From assembly GCF_000003815.2 (NCBI RefSeq), contig NW_023365701.1, positions 147,782 to 211,781 on the forward strand: 64,000 nucleotides of DNA, given 5' to 3'. Below the pieces are notes generated by a model. It ran no database searches, was not told where the DNA came from, and saw nothing but the letters and a program-made list of their open reading frames with translations. Shown piece by piece: positions 9,752 to 21,100 of this stretch. Source of the DNA: Branchiostoma floridae. Taxonomy: Eukaryota; Chordata; Leptocardii; Amphioxiformes; Branchiostomatidae. Each line of letters begins with the position of its first letter. Within the stretch, counting starts at the first letter, position 1. Made by a program: the position numbers and the translations under genes.

Positions 9752-11501
9752 CGTGGTATCTCCAAGCCTAACCTGTCAAAACAAAACATTCATGTCAATT
9801 TTTCGTGTGACGTGTCATTGTCGATGATGTGTAACATTTCTGTAGAAATGTAGAGTAGAGTAGAGTACTTGTAGAGTAAGTAGAGTAGAGACACAGCAAG
9901 GAGGTTAAAAGGATAACCTTCTTGAGAAGAGTAGACATCTTCGGTTTACTAGTACTCCTTGGAACTGCTCCTCATCAACGCAACTTATTAAACTAAAACA
10001 GGCGCCTGTATGAGGTATTCTGACTACATTTTACACTAGATTAAGCAGAACTGCCTACTACTTGTACATATGAATACTATGCTAAATTTTTGCCACATCA
10101 CCACAAAACACTTGTTTACAAATTCAAGTTACAAGTATTATTATTTGAGTAATCTCAAGAAGTAACAATAGCTTGCCTTTGGCTATGTCTTTGGCCTACT
10201 GAAAAAAACCCAAGCAGGCCCCTTGTAAGTTGTTTCTGGGCTCATCGGGTCAAGGGTTGGAGACTCTTAACAATTTGCCTACCTCTTCATTATTGATTTA
10301 TGATTTTTATTAGTAACTTTGGGCACTTAGCCCAATCAAAACATGATTAAGTTACCAGCATAACGAGCTACAGTCACAAAAGACAGGCAAAAAGAAATAC
10401 ATCATGTATGTCACTCAACTAACAAGATGTCAACAGTTGTAAGAAAAAAAAATTACAAGAAGCCAATGTGTATGTTGGCATTTAAGTTTTATGATACCAG
10501 TGAGTGTTATATGATCTGTTATAGTTGAAAGTACCCGCAGGGAGTATAAAATTCACACTCACAGCTAGGCTCCCCAAAGAGATATGGCTTCCTCATTTGT
10601 AATCAACTAATCAACACCTTTTAATGATTCTAAATTGTACAGTTTATGCAGATGTACATGGTAAGGCTATCAAATAGCATTGAATGAGACTTTAAAAATC
10701 AATGCCACAGTTGGTATTGATGTTTGAGTAAAGGATTGCTGGAATTCATCTATTATTTAGTTCCTTTTTTGTTGTTGCTTGTTGCTTCTGGACTTTGGCT
10801 TTTGTTATCTTTTCAATGTTGTACCTTTGTGTACTTTGCTATTGAAACATACACTGAAGTTGAACCTTTCTGGATGTTGACATAACTGATTTACAAGTAA
10901 CGTTAATGTTATAACTTAAAAGATTAACATATAAAAATGTTGGTACAATGAATAATTGATCAACCACAAAACTGTGACAAATTGTTAAATAAAGCAATCA
11001 TTGTGTTTACAAACACAAATTATTTCTTCGTGATTTGATAAATCAGGATTGAAATTCCAACGGGATTAAGTTGTTGTTGGATTACAATTAACACCAAACA
11101 AACAAGAAATCAGTCCCGCCCCATGGGGTTTGTGTTGTGAAACGATATATGGGGAGGGGGGTAGAAGTTTCAGCGACCTAAATATGGCTATACTGCTTTA
11201 TTTGCGGAGGTACGGAAAATAGACAATATACCTGCGACCGCCCTGACAACAAAATCATTTCAGTTTTCCGCTTTGCTTAGCAGAAGGAGCCAAAACTTCG
11301 CTTGTTTTCGTCTCTAACTTGAAAATCTTGGGCGCAACACTTACCGTTTTAGAGTAGAGTAGAGTGGGTTTGCTCTTCCGTATACGATTACTTCATACTG
11401 CATAGAAACTACAGCTACCGTGACCGCAATACAATAGTTATCGAGAAATCTGGGCAAACGTTACGGCCTTAGTTACGCACCTTCACAAGTTTTAGTCTCA
11501 C

Positions 11502-11600
11502 CGATCACTCTTCCGACTGTCTATACTCCAGAAATCTGTTCCTCTCTCGCTCGGACGAAGCCATACTTGGGGGTTCTTGATACATAAACATGAAGCATGC
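11502..11600 (-). other. Candidate 5' non-coding exon of ANKAR with short upstream ORF
   Basis: On the minus strand a strong donor (TGATCG|GTGAGA, edge 11502) follows a 19-codon ORF, MASSERERNRFLEYRQSEE plus stop, at 11564-11505. The acceptor just before ANKAR exon 1 (9773-9774) could pair with this donor. The upstream limit of the exon and the start site cannot be seen. This is a reading of splice signals only. Confidence 0.3.
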
Positions 11601-13646
11601 CCCGTGTGCTGAGTAACTAGGAGCTGCAGATATACACACAGGTGTGTTACGTACCTGGGCGCACCTGAGAGACCAAAGCGCCGCTGGTCAGCACACTGGA
11701 GGATCTGCGCGCTGATTGGTTACTAGGTGTGTCCGCTTTGGTTGTCATGCATGGTCACGAGATCACATCTCGTACTCAGGGCAGTCTGTGCAGTGATTGT
11801 CCCAGGACGTCAGGACATGGGAGGGACCAGAATAGACCATTTGCAGGGGTGACGATAGTTATAAATTAAACAATATTTGAGATTTACGCACGAATAATAC
11901 TAATTCAAAAATGAGTTTGATATTTCTCGAATACTTAAAGTATAAAAAATGCGTAAATTATCGGCTAAAGCCTAACTTGTTTATCATACTCTACCCCCCC
12001 CCCACACACAGCTTTTTAGTACCCCCCATCTCTGACGTCAACCCAAAGTTGCTATCAGGTTACGGAGCGCGTCGTGACCGATTGTCAAATAGTTGTAATA
12101 GGATGTACTAATATGAAACATTAGGTATAGACAATTTCTTCAGGGCAGAGCAAAGACCACAAAGACTAACTTAAGACGAAAATAGCAACACAAATTATAG
12201 AAATAAATTGCTTATTAACTTTCCACAAATTATTTTCCGTTGAGCGGACGTTGATTTTATCCGCTTATCTCCTTGGTTCGATGATTTATTCATCTGTTTC
12301 TATTCTTTTCCCCATTTAACGGAACTTCGGAACCATAGCTAACAACTGATTCATCTATTTACCGTACTATGAAGTTGTCCAACAAATTTGAGATCAAATT
12401 TTTTCATATCACTGTGATCAGTTAAATCACACATTAGTCATTGTCTTGGTATCTATGCCATATTTAGCGCTGTCAGCCCTATCGCTATGCAAGAAGCCAT
12501 TGCAAGGGGTTCTTGGATGGCTAGGACCGGCGAAACTTAATACGGATGCATGTAGTTAATGATATAACCGTATACACATTACGGTGATCATTTTTAATAA
12601 ATGTATACCTCTATATAGTCCTCTATAAATGATGTATTTGGCAAGTTATGTATGGTAAATTTGGGCCGGTTGTGAGATCTTCTCCGCACATATGCCCAGT
12701 GAAAGGAGTGAGAGTGCGGCGATTAGAAGTCGGTTTCTACAATCAATCGTTCGCTTCGCTTGCTTTGATGCATCATGAGTTGATGCGTGGCGGCTACAGA
12801 CAGTTCGGACAGTTCTCGCCACATTGATATGCTGATCTTCAGATTTTATCTATTGACACTATTTACAGAAATGTAGTTGTGGACATGAGGGTCTATGTTT
12901 TAGTAAATAGATTAATTGACGAAAACTTACAGAGAGTATGATTTCAAGTCACACACACCATCGAAGACTATTAGACTCAGCTCAAGAAATAACAAATTGA
13001 AGTTTTTGATTTAAGTTTCTTCCTTTTTTCTTTCTTTGTTTCTTCTTTGTTTCTCATTCATTCATTCATTCCTTCATTCGTTCCATATCCTTCGGACCCT
13101 TTTTATTTCCCTTTTCTTTCCTCAATCGTTTCCATCTACCCTATTGACCTTCAAATCCTATAGTATCGAGTGGCTTCTCGTTATGAATATAAATCTTTGT
13201 ATTCCGTCGTAACAGTCAAGATTGCCTTGAAATTCTTTTACCTTAATGGAGGTCAGAACTTGAAGAAAGTCTCTCACAAGGACATTACGGCAGTTCGGGC
13301 GCTCAGCTGTCGGTGTTCAAGTCCCGACCATACGCATATGGACTCGTGCCTGGTGTGGATTTGAAGGTTAACGTGTTACATTGAATTAATTGACGACAAC
13401 TTTACTGAGTAATTTCAAGACACACATATAGCATCCAAGAATAAGCTGAAAAAAATACAAATTAAAGGTTTCTTTCAATTTTCTTTGTCTCTGCCATCTT
13501 TTCTTTCTTTCTTTATATATATGTTTCCTTAGTTCTTTGTCTTTCTTTCCTTCCTTTTACGTTTTTCCTGTCTCTTTCATTCCTTCTTTCCTTCCATCCA
13601 TATTTCTTACTTTCCTTCCTTCCTTGGTTTCTTCTAGCTAAATCTC

Positions 13647-13852
13647 TAGCCTCTACCAGGTCGGTCGCTGAAAACTGGTAGAAATTGGCCGAATAAGACA
13701 GAAAACACGCCAGAGGAGTTAGATGGCCGATGAGTATCTAAGGCCGCAAACTGTATTCCTCGGCCATCTAACTCTTCTGGTGTGTTTTCTGTCTTATTTG
13801 GCCAATTTCTATTATTTTTCCAGTGACCTCAGGTGGAGCCTGGTAGAGGCTA
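13647..13852. mobile_element. Long foldback (hairpin) element
   Basis: The termini TAGCCTCTACCAGG and CCTGGTAGAGGCTA are perfect complements. The arms pair for most of about 90 bases (AAATTGGCC, AAGACAGAAAACAC, GTTAGATGGCCGA) around a short loop near 13730-13760. A diverged half-copy sits at about 14015-14080. No clear target duplication is seen. The same end motif bounds the element at 62791-62995. Confidence 0.85.
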
Positions 13853-14847
13853 CATTTCTTTCTTTCCACTCTTTCTTTCCTTCATTCCTTCCATCCATCC
13901 TTTTTACTTCCCTTCTTTGTTTTCTCCTAGCTAGATCTCAGCTGTCCGTGTTTCCAGGACCATATGGACCCGCGCCTGGTAGGCAAGATTAGTTTATCAC
14001 CATCAGACTCCTCCGGGTGCTGAAAGTAGTAGAAGTTGGCCAAATACGGGGAATAATTTGCCAGTGGAGTTAAGCCGATTGACAAGGTCCCCAAAGGAGT
14101 ATTTACAGAACTAAAATTAGACGCTTTTTAACTTGTTTTGCCTGTTGTATGCTGATTGGCATTCTTATTAACTTGCACTTAAACTTTCAAGTTGGTCGCT
14201 GCATGCACTGACTGAAAAGTCGTATCATAGCATGCATTTTCCAAAACCTCCTTGCATTTTCTAACATATTGTTTTGAATACATGGTATCAACTTAAGCAC
14301 CTTTTCCAATCTTGTTTTTACTTCAGTTCAAGCTGTTTTTCACTCAAATTAGCTTCTTAGAACTGTCGATGGCCTTCCTGTTTTTACCGTTCGCTTACTC
14401 GCGTTTCCTGTTTGGAATCACAGTGTACACAAAAAGTCATTTCGACTCGACACTTTAAGTTTAACGTTAGCTACATCAGAATTTTGTGGCATTTTGAAGC
14501 AGTGTTTAACAGTTGTATGTTTATTACGCCCTAATGAGTCATAAATACGTCATTCAGATTAATAGATAGTTCATATGACGTAAGTCTAGGCCTTCGAATT
14601 CAGAACCGGACCTAGGATCAGCATCACTGCAAACACGGAGGAAACTTATTGAAAACACCCTTTTCTGAAAATTTCCGTGTTGCTATTTTTGCAGGCTAGC
14701 TCTTGTATGTACTTAACGACAGTTAGCGATCAAGATTTGACCTAAAACTTAGCCCGATTTAAAAGTTTTCTTCTCCAAAGTAACAAGTGCCCAAAGCAAA
14801 CTCCAGGTCCCGACGCTAAACCATAGGGTGGGGTAGGTGCGCGCGGT

Positions 14848-14857
14848 GCATGCTGGG
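14848..14857. promoter_or_regulatory. GCATGCTGGG core, ZNF143/Staf-like half site
   Basis: GCATGCTGGG lies 31 bp before the start codon. Its complement CCCAGCATGC resembles the CCCAGAATGC half of the vertebrate Staf/ZNF143 site found at many TATA-less promoters. The other half (ACTACAATT) is absent, so this is tentative. Confidence 0.3.
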
Positions 14858-14882
14858 CCGGGAGGCTCTGACCACCTCACAG

Positions 14883-14894
14883 CCAAGATGGCGG
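14883..14894 (+). promoter_or_regulatory. YY1-type AAGATGGCGG motif overlapping the start codon
   Basis: CCAAGATGGCGG matches the consensus of YY1 sites (AAGATGGCGGC), which in animals often sit just downstream of the transcription start and overlap the initiation codon. Here its ATG is the MYPT start. It also gives A at -3 and G at +4, a good initiation context. Confidence 0.5.
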
Positions 14895-15139
14895 TCGACT
14901 ACTCCCGTCTGGCTTCCGCCAAAGAAAAGCGGCAAGAGCAGCTCAAGCGATGGCTGGAGTCCGACACAGAACGCGAGCCCACCGTGCCGAAGAGGAAGCG
15001 ATCCAGGGTGAAGTTCCAAGAGGGCTGCGTCTTCCTAGCGGCCTGCGCCGCCGGCGACACGGAAGAAGTCGGGCAACTCCTGACGAACGGTGCCGATATC
15101 AATACCGCCAATGTGGATGGCCTGACTGCGCTACATCAG
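14888..15139 (+). CDS. PPP1R12A: MYPT exon 1
   Basis: Encodes residues 1-84. MAVDYSRLASAKEKRQEQLK is followed by a basic KRKRSRVKF docking motif (RVKF at 40-43) and the first ankyrin unit (CVFLAACAAGDTEEVGQLL, then GLTALHQ). The donor is CATCAG|GTATGT, phase 0. The ATG at 14888 is chosen because the upstream frame has no ATG and the protein start aligns with the family. Confidence 0.95.
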
Positions 15140-18100
15140 GTATGTCTTACTCAATGAAAACAGAAAATATACCAAAATCCGACATGTCTTACGTGTACAG
15201 GTATATTTCCCGTGTATACCAGGTGTCTTAGGTGTGTGGGGTAAGGGTCTTGTCGGGAAAACTTTGTCAACAAACCGGACGGTGAGTCTTGGCTCGCAGC
15301 CCCCCGTGCGGTTTTGAGAATCGAACCCAGGCCGTCTAGCATCATCCCTGTTTGACCCCAACCAACATAACTGCATGTAACGCAACACGAGCTTTCTCCC
15401 AGCGATCTGAAAACTCTGGGTAACCCGGTCCCTCCCTGGGTAATACCAGCGAACACCTTCTAGATGTGACAGTAGTGACCTTTCACACTCCTACCAACGG
15501 TTCAACCGAAGAAGTCGGGCGGGGGGGTCGCGACGTTTTCCCCGCCGGTTGAAAGACTCGGAACGCCTGGCAAATAAAACAGTGTTGCCGGCCAAACGTC
15601 CCAATTCTAGCCCCCAGGACAGTCTGAATCCAACAGGGGTGACGTCTGTGTGGGTAATAACGTTGCCGACATCAGGCCCTAGTGACCACTATTATCTATT
15701 TTAAGTATTTGTTATTGTTAGTTGGAAGGGGGAGCTAGCTTGGCGTGCATGTCGGATACATATTTGCTCACATTCCAGTATAGCGTCCCTGCCCCCTAAA
15801 GTCGGGCGCTGTTTACCGTCCCCAACTTCCATAAAATCGTCCTGAACTAACCAGCAACCCCCTGTGTTGGCTTGGGAGAGCGTGTGTGCTAAAGTTTGGT
15901 ATGGACAGGGTGAGATTTTCTGCACATAACTCCTCCTGAGTCCAGCACAGCCCCTCTGCACATTCCTCTCTCTGTAAACAGTGGAGCTGGCCAGTGTTTG
16001 ATGGAGCCGGGATAGTTGGGATGGTTGGGGGGCCCTCTGTCCATATTTGAAACTTGAGATCAAACTGGTGGCGACTGGGCCCGCGATGTTACGTCCTCCT
16101 CAATCTGATTGGGGAACGCAACTGGCGTTCGCCCCGCAAAATCAACAATTAACAGGTTTAATTAGAAGAAACAATTGGTGTCAAGTCGCTATAAACATTA
16201 CATGAAATTGACACAACAAAAACATTTTAATGATCGGTAATAACGGTCAATATCTTCATCTCCATCTACGAGATTGACACATGATATCATTATCACAAGA
16301 TATATCTTGATGTACACACTACAAGAGGAACAACGTAATGCATGTAACTGTACGTGGTTTCGAAAACTATAATTCCTCTTTGCCCCCCTCCCCCACTACG
16401 TACCACCATACAGCACAGTAATTACGGTGAGTTTGGTTCCTGACAAATTTGGTCACACGGCCCATGTAGGCAGGGGTGACATATAAGTGCAAAAGTTGGC
16501 CTGCGAGATTAAAAGCACCCGGGCCGTCCTTATCCTGCATTATCGGTGAAACACTTCTTGGACGGCAGAGCGTTTTATCTGCTGTTGTGAACCCAGTGCA
16601 GATGTGGCTGTGTAATAGGGTACCGCTGACAGGCAGGCTAGTTAGGAAGCTTTGGCAAGCCGGGCAGAGTTCTGACTCTGTTCATTACAACCAACTAACG
16701 TCGACGTCTCCCAGTCACTGTACTCGGACGCTTTGAATAAGGGTCGGATGGTACACAAATCAAAACTGACGTTTTGGTCTAGTTTTACATACTAGAGAGA
16801 AGTCGGCCATCTTGTGTAGTACGTTTCATATTGGTGTGATTGTTTCTAATACTAATAGTTTTGTCTTATTTTGAAACAAGATATTGTAAACAGGGCGCCC
16901 TCCTGTAGTTGGTAGACAAATTTTGAGGTTTCAGAAGAATTATATTCAACAGACAGTTTGGCAAGCTGACAGAATGAAGGCTTGCTGTAATATTGTGGCA
17001 CATATAATATATATATCAAACACATGATATTAAAGAAAACTTATCAAGTATTTCAAGTTCTGAAAAAATAGAATTTTCATTTCTTACAATCTCAAGCAGA
17101 TATAAATGACAGGAAAATCTCTCATCTTTTAACACATTGGGACTTCCCTAAATCTGATTATGATAATCTCAGATTAGTTTATTGCATCCTCCATGACTGC
17201 TTGACCAGAAAGCGTTATTTCCTCCACCCCCATTGTTTTGTGAGCTTGTGGGTATCCAATTACAAGCTGAATGATTTAAGCAGTTTTATATTGATTTTGG
17301 ACGATATTGGGTGAAAGGGTAATTGGATTTTGAGACAGTCCCCTTTTACTAGTAGTACACATATAATATAGATGGATAGATAGTCTGTCTTCTTTCTTCT
17401 TCTTTGGCAGTCCAGTCTCAGGACACTATATATATGTATAGATAGATAGATAGATAGATATGATAGTTTTGTCACATATGATGTACATGGTATTTTGGAG
17501 GAAGTTTTGCTATAACTTTAATCTATTGGTTGAAAATGAAATGCTGACTGCAAAGATCAACAGTGGGAGTCTGAAGGAAATTTGATACGTTGGTACACAG
17601 TTACAGGGAGAGAATATGATATTCAGTCAGACTCAAATTATCCTCCAAATCCAGACCTCTGTTTTCATCAGGTCCTCTTACCTTTACTTTGGAATACTGT
17701 ATCTGAAAACGAAAAAAACTAAGCACATGATTGACTCAAGGTTTGTGCAATTCTAGTCCTTCTTTGGTTTTCATTTTTCTTTCTTGTTTAAGATATAGCA
17801 TCCAGTCAAACATCATTTCCATTCACATCTACGTTGGGACGTGGCAGTCCGACCCGACAGAAAGATGAGCTCATTATCTTTTCACTTTCAGGTATTTAGA
17901 AAGTATTCATCCCAGATCAGGTCCAGTTGGGGTCACCATCCACCAAAGTAAACAAACACAAGCCAGTGTCCCCTGTCCCGCACCTATTTATATCCTAATT
18001 AGGTAGGGTTTAGCCAAAACAAGTGGTTTGGTGTTACCAATGAAATTGGGTCAATTTTCAGGTCCAGGAAGAAATGTGATGTCATATGCTAACTGCATAA

Positions 18101-21100
18101 TAGGAGTTCAAGAGGAGCGGTTTCGACTGGATTGATACTCCTTGTAGAGTCCTACCCAACCAAAAAACTCCACTATGATATTGCACAACATAGTGTGCAC
18201 AACACATCAGTGCTTTTCTCTCTTGTCCTGACAAGCCAGGGCTTGAAATACTTTTTTCTGCATACCTGCACTTGTGTAGGTAACATTGAAAATCACCTGC
18301 ACCAGACAAATTTTACCTGCACCGCTCAGAACTTAGAAATTATGGATCATACTAAAATTGTTTAGGAACCATTGCTATTTTTCTTTCATACTTTATATAG
18401 GTGGTGACAGTCAAAACAGCCAATAACAATCCATATACACCTACATCATACACCTACATCATAAAACCCAGTACATGGACCAGTGCAGGTAGATACCAGA
18501 AATATCTCCACAGCTCCAATTTTACATGCACTAATCTGCAGGTGGTATTTCGAGCCCTGCAAGCAGTTTTGTTTGGATTTCCTCTTTTGTTTTAATTAAT
18601 TGGTTGGTGATACTTAATGCAATAAGGCCAATTTTTTTCTTATGTCTGAAAAATAATTGCAATTTTCATATACACATGTAGGGCTGTTTTAGTATGTTTT
18701 TTCTTTCTTTGAAGTAAAGATGTTTGATTTTCTTTCAGTGGATCCTTTTGAAACAAGCATATTTTTGGTTGATTTTGTATGTCTGAAAAATAGTGATTTC
18801 ATATACCATTCAACAGCACAACACATACTGACATAGCACTGCATTGCTGTCTTAAAATTTTTACAAGTAAAGACATAATTTGTTTTTTCAGTGTTCCTCC
18901 TATTAATCTAAAAAAATGTTTTTTTAAGCCAATTTTGATAGTCTGAAAGATTATAACTCCGTACAGAATGACAGAGGTATTGTGTTATTTTAGAATTAAA
19001 CACATTGCTGTATTTTTCAGTGTATCTCTTAAAACAAGTCTTTTTTCAGTTGCATATCGCAATTAGGTCAATTTTGTATGTCTGAAAAATTACAATTTCA
19101 CATGAAACAACATAGAACAGTAGTTTACAAGCAATAGAGTAAAAACATATGGTACTTTTTTCGATGTTTTGAGTTCACAGTTGTTATGCAACACACTGTG
19201 TACGAAACATTAGGAAGATTTTCCGATAGACCTTGGGCATACTTGGAATTGCAGAAAGTGGCCTGGCACGTATGAATAATTAATGATAAGATCAGGGACT
19301 TAACATGGTTTCCAATGTTGAGATGTCAACATCGGTGCTAGTGCGTGTACCGTAATGATATAACATAAAGATTTGGTTTTACAGATAGTTTATTTTGAAC
19401 CATACACATATTGACACAAAAAGAATCATAGTACTACTTTTCTAAACCTAAAACATTTTCAGTTGTAAAACTACACTTGTTGCATACATGTATCATGGGT
19501 CACGTTCAAATTCTATTATTCAGAAAGTAGGTACCATTACATCATCTAACATCTGAATGTTTTAGAAAACAGTCTTAGCTCACATAAGATTCACTTTGCT
19601 AGGTACATTCTTCATATATTAACAACAGCTTTTACAGTTTGTATTTGTAGCTATACACTGATACTAGTTATAAACAGTATGAAGACAATACAGACATACA
19701 TCATGGTGTCATCAAAGATCATGGCAATTTCCAATTATTTTGTACATTTAGGGAAGTCCTGTTGCAAGTTTTAGTTCTATGTGCATATGTAATGGGACTG
19801 GGTGGCATATTTTTTCAACTAACATAATAATTTATCACAGCATTCATTTTGAATATTGAATGCAAGAGAGAAAAATCTGAGCACTAAAAATAAAGTGTCA
19901 CTGAATCTTACTGAGTCTTACTGTATATGCATGTGGTATATGTAGTTAATGCAAAGTACATGTATCAGTATCACCATGAAAATATGATTCTTTGGACATT
20001 TTGAAAACAATGACAATATTTTTTCTCCCTCGCTGCAATCAATAACATGTCCATGAAAATCAAATTGTCACCCGCTCTGTCCATAAGGACATTGTTCTAT
20101 ATTTGAATATTTTCTAACCGCATTTTCCGTTTGCCCTTTAGTAGACTGCTATTGGGTTACATGTACTCCCATAGTACTACGTACTGGTATGGCACAATGT
20201 CATTTGCCAGGATTTAGAAATTGGCAGACAGTTGTCTTTTCGTGATAATTTTGACAGTGGCATTGAGCAGTATCATCACAATGTTTATCTTGCTAGCGTA
20301 GTGTCTCGGGTCAGCCAGTGTCACTGTCTAGAACTTGCGATAAGGTTCCGAACATGGCCGCCGGGTTTCGGATTACAAGGGGTCAGATAATTTGGGGATA
20401 GTCTGCCACATAGCGCTGACGTCACACAAGACGGTCGGACGTTGAGAACTCGGGCTTCTCGGAAAGATTGATTAATTTGATTGTAATTTAACACCAAATA
20501 ACGGAACGGCACAGTTTACTGAAAAATACTTGTTGCTAAGACAACAAATATTACACTGGTGGTTGAGATGAATAAGTTAAAGAAGTATTTTTATGTGCCT
20601 TGACATTGTTTGTTGGTGCCATTATGTAATATTGGACAATTCAAATTATCCTGTAGGTAGCTTGTATTGCCGAATTTGTTAATTTGCTACTTCAAGCATT
20701 TGTATACATCTAAGTATGTACATACCAAATTAGTTATGTTAACCCTCTAGCGATATTGAAAATATGACCTCCATCATTTTACAAAATACCTCATGCTAGG
20801 ATCTGTTTGGATAAGGTTTTAATTTGCATATTTAATGTACAATTTTATTGTACCCAACATCTCACTTCATGAAAACATTCAATACTATACTGGAGTTGTT
20901 GATTTAACAAATCACAAACACTATATTAATGTATTGCATAGAATTAACATATTAAAACCAGCCGTATCCATTGAGTCAGCCAAGTAGATGCTAAGTGTTG
21001 TTTTCGCAATTGTTGTTTTGTTTGTTTGTTGGCACGTGTCACACGTCCTTCTCACTTAACCTTTGTTACGCTAAATTACCTGTCAATAGGTGTCAGTTTA

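Larger units (their letters stand above)
1..9772 (-). other. ANKAR: ANKAR-like gene, 5' ten coding exons (3' end outside window)
   Basis: Ten exons on the minus strand join in phase (coding pieces 9751-9124, 8755-8518, 6375-6173, 5823-5686, 5192-5054, 3875-3692, 2560-2329, 1560-1359, 871-663, 61-1), giving about 744 residues before the window edge. All junctions are GT-AG. Residues 1 to about 510 form a long N-terminal region with no motif I can name. Residues 511-715 contain ankyrin-type helices (TSLHLAAQCGS, APVHHAAYYNN, TPLLLAASSGA). Around 718 the sequence VPVWKLLVGMLQSEEED changes to the helical repeat style of the armadillo part. This ankyrin-then-armadillo order, and the VPVWK-LV-MLQ junction, match vertebrate ANKAR as I remember it. 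Function is poorly known; it is likely a scaffold protein. Introns carry transposons and partial exon copies. Identity is an inference from recalled family sequence. Confidence 0.8.
9773..14887. other. Intergenic region / divergent 5' flanks of ANKAR and MYPT
   Basis: I find no conserved coding sequence here. It contains a C-run with CA dinucleotides near 11993-12009, pyrimidine-rich CTTT and CCTT simple repeats at about 13015-13090 and 13500-13635, a foldback element at 13647-13852, and the G+C-rich leader of MYPT from about 14805. The spacing of 5 kb argues against one shared core promoter. Confidence 0.6.

Noticed and set aside
9382-9789. 135-codon minus-strand ORF and plus-strand 86-codon ORF over ANKAR exon 1
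   Set aside because: Out-of-frame shadows of exon 1; their translations have no family resemblance.
11700-11760. RFX X-box-like site (GGTTGTCATGCATGGTCAC) upstream of ANKAR
   Set aside because: Only part of the X-box consensus matches and the ANKAR start site is unknown, so it was not annotated.
12660-13380. Possible coding exons in the intergenic region (64-codon ORF at 13170)
   Set aside because: Composition and lack of splice partners or similarity give no support.
15295-15375. Possible tRNA or SINE B box (GGGTTCGATTC, minus strand, about 15318-15328)
   Set aside because: No matching A box or cloverleaf at the right spacing, and no shared SINE body.
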